Below, piece by piece: positions 40,426 to 49,725 of a DNA stretch of 64,000 nucleotides. The DNA lies in NCBI GenBank assembly GCA_030407315.1, contig JALQPE010001780.1, positions 1 through 64,000 on the forward strand, written 5' to 3'. The notes below the pieces were generated by a model. The model made no database searches, was not told the origin of the DNA, and saw nothing but the letters and a program-made list of their open reading frames with translations. Position numbers and translations under genes: made by a program. Within the stretch, counting starts at the first letter, position 1. Each line of letters begins with the position of its first letter. This DNA is from Asparagopsis taxiformis (taxonomy: Eukaryota > Rhodophyta > Florideophyceae > Bonnemaisoniales > Bonnemaisoniaceae).

Positions 40426-41754
40426 ATGCCCAACTCGACCAAAAGCTACCGAGGTTCCCTCAACGTCCCTCGACGCTTCATAAGCTCCGCGTTCACCAGA
40501 CACTCGCGCCTATCCGTCCAGCCCCACATGGACCTATCGCATCACATCCGAACGGACCTTGCGAATTCAACAGAGCTCGATGTAAGGGACGTACTGAACG
40601 AGCCAGTACCCGAGGCGCCAGACTCTTCCTACTTCAGCTCCACAACCGCCTTTCCTTCGTTTCCAACGCAGCCTGACATCGACGTCGAAGAGGATTGGGA
40701 ACTCAAACCCACTAGCAGCAAATCCAAGTCCGAGTCTTTTGCCCGCTTCCGCTCCAGAGCAGGCTACGACGACTCTGACACTGAAGACGAATTCGGGCTG
40801 CCATCTGAAAAAACGATCGAGCTCGACAGTCTACAAAACGCCACCTGTTTCGACAACGACGAAGAAGAAGAAAGCGCTATATTCACAAACTTTGCCCCAC
40901 GAACGTTTACCACACCCGAACGTCCCGCACCGCGCAACCACTCATCTCTCCGCCATTCGGTCGCGGCAGACCTCCATTCGCAGGGCTGGGATGCGGAAAC
41001 GCTGTCCCGCACGCCTGCCAAACGCGACAACGACAAATGGCTGGAGAGTCTCGGCTTCGACATGAGTCTGCTCAAGATCAACAGCCCTGAAAAGGACCAG
41101 ATAGAAAACAAGGACCCAAATTCATCCAAATACATAACCGAATCGCCGAAACTGCATTCCAAACGTCGTCCAATGTCCACCGCAATAGAATCGCCCATCA
41201 GCACGCGCGCAAGGCCGTCGCTCGCGCCGCTGCAGTCGCCGTCGCACGGGCGCGCGCGCACGGCGCGTCGCACGCTGGACATCACGGTGGGGTCGGAGCT
41301 GTCGCGACAGCCGCTGGTGTCAGCGGGGGATCTGAAGACGGGCTCTGCACGCAAGTCGAAACGGGCGTCGGCGCGCGTGTCACGACGCGAAATGAAGGCC
41401 ATTCTAGAAGGCCAGAGTCGACGGGAGCCGTCCGGAAGCGACCGTGCACGCATGGCGACGACGGGCACGTCGTGTCTGGGCGCGCCGCGTGCGTTCAGAA
41501 AATTGGATCTGGATGGCGGAAATTGTGCGCAGGATGACGGCGGTTCAGAGGTCGTTCTCACGCCCGTTCGAGCTTCTAAACAACAGAGACGGACGCTTGG
41601 ATCGGATCGTGTCGTCACGCCCGTGCGTCGCTCGTTGCGTCATAGCTATCGCAAGACCGGCGCGGCGGATTTGCAGCCGGAGACGACACAGGGCCCGATT
41701 GAATCGGCGGATTACGCGTATGTACCCAACCAGAATCTGACGGGCGCGAGGTAG
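40426..41754 (+). CDS. Disordered nuclear protein with TPVR motifs
   Basis: 442 residues from the ATG at 40426. The protein is mostly Ser/Thr/Arg/Asp-rich. Acidic clusters (YDDSDTEDEFG, DNDEEEES) alternate with basic ones. Near the end are VLTPVRAS and VVTPVRRSLR, followed by a YVPNQNL motif; short TPVRRS-Arg elements like these occur at the C-terminus of vertebrate CKAP2-type mitotic proteins and are candidate CDK sites. The similarity is short and may be chance. No enzyme domain is seen. GC content rises sharply over 41200-41700. Confidence 0.6.
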   Translation: MPNSTKSYRGSLNVPRRFISSAFTRHSRLSVQPHMDLSHHIRTDLANSTELDVRDVLNEPVPEAPDSSYFSSTTAFPSFPTQPDIDVEEDWELKPTSSKSKSESFARFRSRAGYDDSDTEDEFGLPSEKTIELDSLQNATCFDNDEEEESAIFTNFAPRTFTTPERPAPRNHSSLRHSVAADLHSQGWDAETLSRTPAKRDNDKWLESLGFDMSLLKINSPEKDQIENKDPNSSKYITESPKLHSKRRPMSTAIESPISTRARPSLAPLQSPSHGRARTARRTLDITVGSELSRQPLVSAGDLKTGSARKSKRASARVSRREMKAILEGQSRREPSGSDRARMATTGTSCLGAPRAFRKLDLDGGNCAQDDGGSEVVLTPVRASKQQRRTLGSDRVVTPVRRSLRHSYRKTGAADLQPETTQGPIESADYAYVPNQNLTGAR

Positions 41755-42199
41755 TGCGGTTGCGATTGCTGGCCGGGTTTTGTGTACATAGTGAGTGTGC
41801 TGATTCCGCGTCGTTGGATGTGGACTGATGATTGATTGCATGTTGTGCGAATGTTGACGTTGAAGAAGATCGGTTGAGATATGTGTGCTTCTGGACAATT
41901 GTCGTGTAAAGTGATGATGAGATCAGTTATTTTGAAATTCAATAGTCTACTGTAGAACTCGCTCATGATTCGTAAACAAACACACAGACGTGTGGAGCGC
42001 GTTTACGTACCCTAACTCGAGACTGGAAGAAATACCTGGAATCATCGTGGCGATGTAACGCCAGATGTCGACAAACGGCATGAGCTGAATTTGTCGCAGA
42101 CGCGCAAAACGGAGCACGGAGCAAATTCAAGTCGCGAGAACGCGGGTCGGACGCGGCGTAGATTTGTTCGTATATCTGTAAGCCCAACTACTGTCAGTG
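41755..42199. other. Intergenic, no gene seen
   Basis: 3' flank of the TPVR gene and promoter of the BAP31 gene. Nothing recognised. Confidence 0.4.
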
Positions 42200-42688
42200 A
42201 TGTCCCTACTCTGGCGAGGCGTATCGGCGTTGCTGCTGATCGAGATTGTGCTGTTGCTAATTCTATGCGCGCCCCTACCATGGGGCGTGCGCAAAAACAT
42301 CTCGCGATGGATCTTTCGCGCGCGTATACACGCTAAATTGGACGTGATTGTTCGCTATGTATTCTTCACACTAGTACTGGCGCTCGTCGAGAGCGTGCAC
42401 TCGTTACGCAACGTGCACATTAGAAGCGAAAGGAAGCTGGACGCCGAGGCCGGCGGCGGCGCTGACACCTCGATCGGTGTGCTCGGTCTGCATGATTTTC
42501 GATGGCAGAAGGCACGCGCAGAACGAAACATCTATCTGGCGAGCTTTGCGATCTTTGCGTTACTGGCGATCTGGCGCTTTGTGCAGCTTGCCGCTGTGGA
42601 GGTGCAGTTGCGCAATAAAATCAAGGATTATAATGGGAATAAACCGTTGACAGAGACGGGCGAGACGGTCGGTGAAAAGCGTGACTAG
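42200..42688 (+). CDS. BAP31: BAP31-like ER membrane protein
   Basis: 162 residues from the ATG at 42200; the preceding codon is GTG. Three hydrophobic segments: about 2-25 (LLWRGVSALLLIEIVLLLILCAP), 47-65 (VIVRYVFFTLVLALVESV) and 110-135 (RNIYLASFAIFALLAIWRFVQL), with the conserved ER-type R.ERN.YL before the third. It is shorter than animal BAP31 because the C-terminal coiled coil and death-effector-like part are missing; the end is a polar tail (KDYNGNKPLTETGETVGEKRD) without a KKxx signal. The family helps export and quality control of membrane proteins in the ER. Confidence 0.82.
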   Translation: MSLLWRGVSALLLIEIVLLLILCAPLPWGVRKNISRWIFRARIHAKLDVIVRYVFFTLVLALVESVHSLRNVHIRSERKLDAEAGGGADTSIGVLGLHDFRWQKARAERNIYLASFAIFALLAIWRFVQLAAVEVQLRNKIKDYNGNKPLTETGETVGEKRD

Positions 42689-42783
42689 TTGGGCACTAGT
42701 TTGGCTCGGGTTTAGAACAATAAACACTTTTTCTCGAGACGCTATTCACATCACAATACTGTTATTAGTTTTGCTGTTTGCTT

Positions 42784-44103
42784 CTACATGTGCACCGTTG
42801 CTTCCGTTCGATTCGAGCTGCCACTCCCTTTTCTTCTTCTTCCACGAGGCGCTGCAACCGCACCTCTCGTGTCGTTCGAAATCACATACAACGATCTGGC
42901 GCACTGTTCCAGGACGCGTTTCTCCGTCTCGGCAAACCAGCATGCCTTTTCGTTTTCAGACGGTGACCCAACCTCATCCTCATCAATGTTCTCCTCATCA
43001 CAGAGTAGCGACATTGTGCTCGCCTGCAAACTGTTACATTTGGACGCGCCACCATGTGTGAACGAAAACTGATTTGGCGTACGTTCGATTTTCTTGACTC
43101 GCGCGTTTTTCGAGTATGCTTCCACGGCCGCGTCCGCAAATATCTTGAGCAACACAGCCGTATCTCTTTGCGCTTCATTGACAATTGACGGATCCAGCGC
43201 TTTTCTTGCCGCCGCAATCATGTTCTCCGGGTGGTCTTCGTGCACCTCTGAAGTTTCATAGTGCAGTCCCCCCGGTGAGCCCAGCGCGCCGAGTCGAGAC
43301 TTGAGCGCTGGCCCTTTCTGAAACAGCACTCGTTTCGCCGGTGGCTCTTTCATAACCAAATTAGCTGCCGGATTTCTCTTTCCAAGCGCCAGAGACGGTT
43401 GCTGTTTTGCAGGCGCAGGTGCTAGTAACGTTGCTTTGCGAGAAGCAGGCGACATGGTTCTATCAAACTGCAATTGCGAAGCATTGTTCGTCTTCCCTTT
43501 CACTTTGCTAATGTCAGCCGATCCCTCAAAGTTCTTGCAATTCACACACTTGCAAAGTTCCGAACACAGCACTTGCATCTGGAAACATTCACAGTAACGC
43601 TTGAGGCAGCCACTCTTGCGACAGTTGCACCCCTTGTGGTGCTTTTCTCTCGCCGCATTCGTGCCTGTTCCATGCTTGCGCTTAACCTTTGGTTGAAACG
43701 CATTGGGGTTGCGCTCGAGGATGGCATCCACCGCAATTTTCTTCTCATCTACAAATTGGCCATTATTCTTGCAGTTTCTACAATTGCAATGATCGCCGCA
43801 AGTGAAATTGTTAGCAAAGCACTCGCAGTACAACTTGAGACATTTCGAGTTTTTGCAATTACAGCCCTTTTCGGTGCGCATCTCGGCCTCATTGTCCGAA
43901 GTGCCGCCGGGCGGCGCATCAGTACTTCTGGAATCACTAGAGAGTTTAGATCGCAACGAGGAAGCTTTTTTCGGCGAAGACGGCACGGCCACCGTCAAAT
44001 GGGGCGGTGCATCGGCGGACTTTGGCTGCTGCAGCGGCGCGCAACGGGGGAAAACACGGGTGTCAGCGCGAGAAGGAGGACGACACACACGGCGGGGAGA
44101 CAT
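42784..44103 (-). CDS. CRC/tesmin-type (CXC) transcription factor
   Basis: 439 residues from the ATG at 44103; the frame stays open to a TTG at 44235, which I do not use. The CRC domain is complete: CXC1 at about 79-114 ([17 protein letters not shown]...CNCRNCKNN), the linker motif RNPNAFQPK at about 131-139, and CXC2 at about 156-192 ([17 protein letters not shown]...CKCVNCKN). This is the signature of tesmin/TSO1/LIN54 proteins, which bind CHR-like TTYGAA sites and, with MuvB, control cell-cycle genes. The rest is Ser/Pro-rich with an acidic stretch ([11 protein letters not shown]). Its 3' end faces BAP31 at 95 bp. Confidence 0.95.
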   Translation of the reverse strand: MSPRRVCRPPSRADTRVFPRCAPLQQPKSADAPPHLTVAVPSSPKKASSLRSKLSSDSRSTDAPPGGTSDNEAEMRTEKGCNCKNSKCLKLYCECFANNFTCGDHCNCRNCKNNGQFVDEKKIAVDAILERNPNAFQPKVKRKHGTGTNAAREKHHKGCNCRKSGCLKRYCECFQMQVLCSELCKCVNCKNFEGSADISKVKGKTNNASQLQFDRTMSPASRKATLLAPAPAKQQPSLALGKRNPAANLVMKEPPAKRVLFQKGPALKSRLGALGSPGGLHYETSEVHEDHPENMIAAARKALDPSIVNEAQRDTAVLLKIFADAAVEAYSKNARVKKIERTPNQFSFTHGGASKCNSLQASTMSLLCDEENIDEDEVGSPSENEKACWFAETEKRVLEQCARSLYVISNDTRGAVAAPRGRRRKGSGSSNRTEATVHM

Positions 44104-44244
44104 GTGTAACGCGTGACCGACGTACAGTTTCGGATCGTCTAACGTGCACTGGCGACGGCACGGGCGTATTCTTGGCACTGTCGAGCGCACCGGCACTGCG
44201 TCAATGCGGCGCGCAAACGGATTTTCGGACGCCAATGCTAACGA

Positions 44245-44592
44245 TTAGTTGCATGCAATGGTGCGTGTTGCGTTATAGGGATGCGCTATTGAAAAAGTGA
44301 TTACGTACGCTGCGAGAACAGCCAGTCCATCGGCGAGACCGGCCGGCATTTGCATAAAGTCGTTGTCGAATAACTGCTTGCCCATGAACGACGGGGCGCT
44401 TTCTGCGCGCGCGAAACGGCGCGCCCACAGATGGTCGTGCGGCGCGACGAGACGCGGTGCGGTGCGGCGCGGCGCGGACGGAACGGGTGCACTGCGACGC
44501 GACGGACGGCTGTTGCGCGATTGTGCGGATGCGACGCTGTGTTGGCGATTGTGGCGGCGGAGTGAAGGCTGCTGCGCGTTCAACTTGCACAT
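44245..44592 (-). CDS. Small putative organellar membrane protein
   Basis: 115 residues from the ATG at 44592; an upstream in-frame start at 44658 is possible. Residues 1-60 are Arg/Ser/Ala/Pro/His-rich with almost no acidic residues, as in organelle presequences. Then follow WARRFARAESAPSFMGKQLF, DNDFMQMPAGLADG and a hydrophobic LAVLAAYVITFSIA, so a single membrane segment is likely. A GTAATC after AAY could be a splice donor, in which case the last 15 residues would be replaced. No family recognised. The 17-mer GC repeat lies inside the presequence. Confidence 0.42.
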   Translation of the reverse strand: MCKLNAQQPSLRRHNRQHSVASAQSRNSRPSRRSAPVPSAPRRTAPRLVAPHDHLWARRFARAESAPSFMGKQLFDNDFMQMPAGLADGLAVLAAYVITFSIAHPYNATRTIACN

Positions 44593-44887
44593 GTCTCGTT
44601 TGAAATTTGAATAATTTGACAAGTGTTTATGAGGTCTGTGTTTCAAAGTGAACTGCATCGAGCGGCAAAATCAAAAATGTTTCCTTTTGGCGGGGACTGA
44701 CCGACCATTCGCTCCTCTTGACGTACCCCGACGTTTATAGTTAATATTTTCAATGGGCTCGTGTTTTATTGGCTGTACGTTATTATTATTACAGTTGCTT
44801 ACACGCTGTCATTGTTTCGCTCCTCAGCTGTGCTATGCCTTCCCTGTCTCGACTTGCATCACTTCACCACGACACCGCGCAATCTTC

Positions 44888-45433
44888 ATGGCGACCAAAC
44901 GCACACTCAAATCGCGCGATGGCGGCTTCCTCATTGCCGTCATAGGCGACGAAGATACCGCAACTGGATTCCTCCTCGCCGGTGTTGGACACAATGAGGC
45001 CAAACATGGCTCCAATTATTTTGTCGTTGATCCCAGTACGTGTTGTTGATGCTTGCATTTAATCTCGACCATTCGACCGTCCCCATCGCATCTAACCGCC
45101 TTTTCAATTCATAGAAACTACAAGTGTCCCCGACATCGAACAAGCTTTCAAAAAATTCTCCGAACGCGATGATGTTGCCATCATTCTAATCAATCAATAC
45201 GTACGCACCCGCTCTCATCGTGCGCACATCTCGATTCTTCCCCGTCACAACACTAACACCACCTGCATCGCTTCCCCCCCGCCGCCCAGATCGCCGACAA
45301 GATCCGTCCATCCGTCAGCAAATTCACCGCGCCCGTTCCGGCCATTCTCGAGATCCCATCCAAGGAGCATCCGTACGATCCTTCCAAGGACTCCATTCTC
45401 AAGAGAGTTCGCGGCATGTTAGGTTCTGCATAA
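44888..45433 (+). CDS. VMA7: V-type H+-ATPase subunit F
   Basis: Three exons: 44888-45035, 45115-45200, 45290-45433. The 79-nt and 89-nt introns use GTACGT/GTACGC donors, branch-like CTAAC sites and TAG/CAG acceptors. The spliced 125-residue product reads through [57 protein letters not shown] and ends [22 protein letters not shown], the known subunit F pattern. It sits in the V1 rotor stalk, coupling ATP hydrolysis to proton pumping at vacuole and endosome membranes. Stop at 45431, only 22 bp from the REV1 stop on the other strand, so their 3' ends must overlap. Confidence 0.95.
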
Positions 45434-45455
45434 TTCATTTAAACTTTTCTGCATT

Positions 45456-48146
45456 CTATCTACACACTCGTCCGATCTTGCCGAGTGCAAGTCGGTATCC
45501 ATACAGACGTTGGCAGCAATTCTGCACGTCATCTACCAAATTATTGTAACAACTACGCCATCCATATCCCTCCATTGCAAACGCCCCAATTGTCCGCATT
45601 TCCACGCACACACGCTCCAACTTGTTCATTTCTACCAGTTCTAGTACCCGACCTCGTAGCAGCTCTTCATGTCCGCTTTTCACGTTGTCTGCATTCATCA
45701 CCATCCATAGTTTCAATTTCGGCGCATACTCGCTCACATCCTCATCCGCGTAAATCTGTTTGTGCTCCAAACCCTCTTTTGCAACCACCTTACTCATTTC
45801 ATCATCACTGTCCGAGTCACTGCTCAAGCTCGGCGGCGACGGAATGTCCCATTCAACTTCTTCCCCATGTGCCCCTCTCCTCTTCTTTCTTAATGCCGCG
45901 ACAATATCGGAACCCCTCACCTCTCTGGATACTTGACCCATTCTTTCATTCATCCTCGGTCCGTTGCAATCCTCCATCAACCGAATACATTCTCCCAGAC
46001 GTTTTGATTGGAATTCCTCCGCGTTCAGCACATCATTTCCCTTCTTTTTCAACTTTGAAATTGCAGCAAACTGTGTCATTGTTATCTGCGCAACTTCATT
46101 CTTCCTCTTCTTCTCCGCATTCGCTTTGTTGTGCACAGTTTGTCCATCATTGCGTGGACGCTTGCGCCGTATTTCGACACCACTTTCATCTGAACTTTCA
46201 AGACTTACAACTTCTTTGTCTACGTTTGATACATTGCCAACTTGATATTCTTTCAGCAGTTCCTCACGAAGTTGCTCTGGCAGACCCTCGAAAACTTCCT
46301 TGTCCCATCCTGTAGGAATCCGACCGTGTTCTTCACTCGCTTTTGTTTTCGCTTTATCCTCTGCTCTTCCGACTTCAATTCTGTCTTCTTCGATACTGTA
46401 CGTTTCACCCTTTGTGTTTTCCACCCTACGTTTCGCATCTCTATCCACATTCGAAATACACTTCTCCGCTTCATTACGAACAACTGGTTCAATTTCGTCT
46501 ACATTTTCCAAACCTTTGGTCTCGATATTCACATCCGCACTCGGTGGCGCTGTAGTTTGCGGTTTCACGACTTTAGAATCAGCACCCGTAGAAAAGAAAG
46601 ACTCGATTCGTCTCGTGTCACCGAAAGTAGGCACATCAAGTCTCAGCTCAGAAAACGACAAATCTGTAACCTGCAGCCCAAGCCCACGAAAGTCTTCATG
46701 CCGAATATTCAGATCATTATACAATCGAAGACAAATGTCTCGAAGCGCATGCTTCAACGACTTTCCCGACGACTTTACCGGCAGCTTTGAACTTCTCGTC
46801 AAAATTATACAAGGTCCGTGCCCGAGATACTTATACCCCTCCATACTGGAATTGGGCTTCTTCCTATACAACTTGAACGTCACGCGTGAACCACTGGCAC
46901 CAGCGGCAACAACTCTGGACGCCACCAGATCTGCCATATCGAATATAAATTTCTTGACCTTGTCACCCTCCTCATTGAGAAACCTGACGCCCCAGGACGC
47001 CTCTGCACCAATTGACTTTCTCGGTTTCAGCGGTTCAACCGGTCGAAAATCCACTCCGCGACACAAATCATAGAACAACTGCCCCTGTCTATCACCAAAC
47101 TGTGTCTTCAACTGTGCGAGCGAAAGCGCTCTCAATTGCGGGACAGTTTTGACATGTTTATCCGTGAGTCGCCGCGATGTGCGCCATCCAATGCCGGGAA
47201 GGTCGTTCACTTTTAAAGAATCCAAGTATTGCATCTGATCACAACGTCGAATGCGCATCTGACCATTCGGCTTTGCGCTCTTCGTCGCCAGTCGCGCCAA
47301 AAGTTTGGACGGACCGATTCCGGCACTGGCGGTGCATCCAGTATCTTGAAAGATGCGCGTTCGCAGCTTTGCCACAAGAGCTTCAGCGGCGGTCTGACTA
47401 GCGTCCGCGGCCGGGTCATCGGCAACTGCATGCGTGATGTCGAGATAGGCCTCGTCGACGCTGACGGCCTCCACGGTGACGTTGGAATACGCGTAGAATC
47501 TGGAGTAAATTTGCACGGAGATGCGTTGGTAGGTTTCGAAATCATAGGGAACACTGATAAGTTGCGGACAGATGTTGAGCGCATTTTTGAAAAACATACC
47601 CGCATGCACGCCGAATTTGCGCGCCTCGTAACTACAGGACGAGATTTCACCGCCGCCATGCGACACGGCGATGCATTTGCCTGCGAGGGAGGGGTCTTTC
47701 GTGACGGCGACGCTTGCGAAGAAACAGTCCATATCTATGTGCACTATGATTGGCTCGCGGGTGTGGTTGGTTGGCGCGGTTTTGGCCGGTTGGAGAAGAT
47801 TTATCGGAGCGATTGCGAGGTTTTTGCCGACGGCTATCATCATGGACTCGTATCGGGCACGAAATGACCCGATGAAATGGAGGCGGGATGAGGCAAAGTA
47901 GTCGTGAACGAAATTGGGATTCTCGTTGGTTGGGCGGGAGTCGCGTCGGAATCGATTGTTGGTTTCCGTGTCTTCATGCGGGTGTTGAGCGGCGTCCATT
48001 GTGAATCCAGTGGTTGACTCGACTCTGGTTGGGATTGTGGTCACATTGCGGGAGAGATGGATTGTAGTTCTGACGATGGGATCATTGTGTGTGATGGTCA
48101 CGATGTCGGAGGTATAGTTTGATATGGGTTTAGTCTGGGAGTGCAT
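45456..48146 (-). CDS. REV1: REV1 translesion DNA polymerase
   Basis: 896 residues, single exon. NPNFVHDYFASSRLHFIGSF (about 76-95) is the REV1 region before the polymerase. The Y-family core follows: HIDMDCFFASVAV (catalytic Asp 138 and 140), SCSYEARKFGVHAGMF, and SVDEAYLD (Asp-Glu near 231-232); then helix-hairpin-helix (NDLPGIGWRTSRRL) and the little finger. A Ser/Glu/Lys-rich linker and an alpha-helical C-terminal domain (about 800-896), used in the family to recruit Pol zeta and other polymerases, complete it. No BRCT domain is recognisable in the first 75 residues, where other REV1 proteins carry one. A later ATG at residue 50 is possible. Role: dCMP insertion opposite abasic and other lesions. 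Confidence 0.93.
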   Translation of the reverse strand: MHSQTKPISNYTSDIVTITHNDPIVRTTIHLSRNVTTIPTRVESTTGFTMDAAQHPHEDTETNNRFRRDSRPTNENPNFVHDYFASSRLHFIGSFRARYESMMIAVGKNLAIAPINLLQPAKTAPTNHTREPIIVHIDMDCFFASVAVTKDPSLAGKCIAVSHGGGEISSCSYEARKFGVHAGMFFKNALNICPQLISVPYDFETYQRISVQIYSRFYAYSNVTVEAVSVDEAYLDITHAVADDPAADASQTAAEALVAKLRTRIFQDTGCTASAGIGPSKLLARLATKSAKPNGQMRIRRCDQMQYLDSLKVNDLPGIGWRTSRRLTDKHVKTVPQLRALSLAQLKTQFGDRQGQLFYDLCRGVDFRPVEPLKPRKSIGAEASWGVRFLNEEGDKVKKFIFDMADLVASRVVAAGASGSRVTFKLYRKKPNSSMEGYKYLGHGPCIILTRSSKLPVKSSGKSLKHALRDICLRLYNDLNIRHEDFRGLGLQVTDLSFSELRLDVPTFGDTRRIESFFSTGADSKVVKPQTTAPPSADVNIETKGLENVDEIEPVVRNEAEKCISNVDRDAKRRVENTKGETYSIEEDRIEVGRAEDKAKTKASEEHGRIPTGWDKEVFEGLPEQLREELLKEYQVGNVSNVDKEVVSLESSDESGVEIRRKRPRNDGQTVHNKANAEKKRKNEVAQITMTQFAAISKLKKKGNDVLNAEEFQSKRLGECIRLMEDCNGPRMNERMGQVSREVRGSDIVAALRKKRRGAHGEEVEWDIPSPPSLSSDSDSDDEMSKVVAKEGLEHKQIYADEDVSEYAPKLKLWMVMNADNVKSGHEELLRGRVLELVEMNKLERVCVEMRTIGAFAMEGYGWRSCYNNLVDDVQNCCQRLYGYRLALGKIGRVCR

Positions 48147-48465
48147 TCAAACTTGAAAGTTCAAGACTTGTCAACCTCTCAGGCATTGATTTTTTTGTTC
48201 AAAATAGATGACAAAAACCCAATAAAACGCTACAATATGATCCAAAAAGCATCACAGGACCATCGTACCCGACCAGCAACGCATGGCGTAGCACACCTGG
48301 CATTCAACCATTGGTCATCCAAGCATATGGCAATGCAATCTTCCTTCCCCTGGGGCATGACGCATTGTATGTTTCGAGAGCGCGACTCACACGTGTACCC
48401 ACGAATGCTTCCCGACCCGCCACCAATCTCAGATGCGCTCGTCACGAAATCGGTTGCATCACGCG
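48147..48465. other. Divergent promoter region
   Basis: About 320 bp between REV1 and the plastid-type gene. Open codons extend into it on both strands, with no feature. Confidence 0.4.
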
Positions 48466-49377
48466 ATGGCACGCCCGCCAACATTCCAGACGGCGCCGCA
48501 CGCACTAGGAGCATTTCGTCCGGCAGTGGCGGCATCGCGCTGCAAAACGCGTGCATCGGGGTTAGATTTCCCGCAAGTCGATCTGACACCCAACACTCCG
48601 CGACGCCTCAACGCGCTGGTATCTCCGCTACTGGACGCGTTGAACGGGCCGCCAGCGCCGGTCGTGCTGTCGCGAAAGCAGCTGGACAGGGACTTTGCAG
48701 TGCTGCTGATGCGGAGCGGGTACAACGCGGTCGACGCGCTGGATTTCGTCGCGATGGACGAGTTTCAAAAGCGCTTTTTCGACATCCGTTCGCGCGAATG
48801 GGAACAATTTATCAAGGTGAATCTCGGCATGCGACAGGGCGTGATTAACGACGCGCGCTACTTTGATTTCATCAGCTACGCGCAAATGCTCACCGTGCAC
48901 TACTTTGTGCGCGAGCCGCGCGCGCTGTTCGAGGAGCGCTTCGAGATGGCGGGCGGCGGTTTCGATGTGCGCGTTGTACAGAGAGACGCGCAAAGACTGC
49001 CGGACGCGGGGAGCGTGCTGGAGGCGTGGCGGGTCGCGGCGGGTGATTTGATGTTTGAGAAAGTGCGTCATCGTGTTGGAGATGGGTTGTTGGTGGAGAG
49101 GGTGAAGAGTGTGTATGCGTTTCTAGTTGCGGCAGGGTTTTGTTTCGACTGTCGTGTCGCGGATTTGGCGGATGGTTTGAGAGTTGAAATGGTTGCGCCG
49201 TGCATTTTGTGGAGCGCGAAAGCGCTGCGGAAGAAGCGTAGTATTGCGAATGATTACGATTGTTTTCTGGTGCTGAGCTTGTGCAGAGAATGCGAGACGA
49301 CAGCGCACTGGAGCACAGAGTTGAATGAAAGCTGTGTCGTGAGACAATGGCGGTTCGGAAGCAATGTGACGGTATGA
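48466..49377 (+). CDS. Conserved plastid-type protein, unknown function
   Basis: 303 residues from the ATG at 48466 (an earlier in-frame ATG at 48433 adds eleven). The first 35 residues are Arg/Ala/Pro-rich with a Phe, a plausible plastid transit peptide. The core begins VVLSRKQLDRDFAVLLMRSGYNAVDALDFVAMDEFQKRFF and continues with YFDFISYAQMLTVHYF; I believe related uncharacterised proteins with this pattern exist in algae and plants, but I cannot name a family. The C-terminal half holds about six Cys (CFDCRVADL, CILW, LSLCREC). No catalytic motif is seen. Role in the organelle unknown. Confidence 0.6.
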   Translation: MARPPTFQTAPHALGAFRPAVAASRCKTRASGLDFPQVDLTPNTPRRLNALVSPLLDALNGPPAPVVLSRKQLDRDFAVLLMRSGYNAVDALDFVAMDEFQKRFFDIRSREWEQFIKVNLGMRQGVINDARYFDFISYAQMLTVHYFVREPRALFEERFEMAGGGFDVRVVQRDAQRLPDAGSVLEAWRVAAGDLMFEKVRHRVGDGLLVERVKSVYAFLVAAGFCFDCRVADLADGLRVEMVAPCILWSAKALRKKRSIANDYDCFLVLSLCRECETTAHWSTELNESCVVRQWRFGSNVTV

Positions 49378-49725
49378 CGAATGGGAGAAGACAAGTTTGC
49401 AGATATGGCGTGACATTGAAGTTGGCGATGACTTGTGACATAGCTTGAAGCACACGCCACGGGGCACGACTAGAAACAAGTAGAAATTTGATTTTAAACG
49501 CACCGATTGGACGTATCGCACATACGCACTGTAAGCGGGATCAACATGAACAGGTGCGCACTGTCTGGTCATGCCAAGTAATACAGTGGCACCTCCCTTC
49601 CCCGACTTTTGTACATAATCACTTTCGCTACGTTCCCCTACGCTGCATTGTTGCGTCGTCATCGCAGACGCAGCAAAGCAGCATCAGCGTCATTGTTCAA
49701 CCCGCCCATTGTCGCAAATTTGCCC
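49378..49725. other. Intergenic, no gene seen
   Basis: Upstream region of the second sulfotransferase. Open codons before 49726 lack an ATG (the first is TTG). Confidence 0.4.

Noticed and set aside
41545..41898. 117-codon minus frame behind the TPVR gene
   Set aside because: Overlaps the 3' end of a better-supported gene and has no recognisable sequence.
42042..42281. Possible tRNA or small peptide upstream of BAP31
   Set aside because: No cloverleaf or T-loop GTTCRA signal found; the frame is antisense to the BAP31 start.
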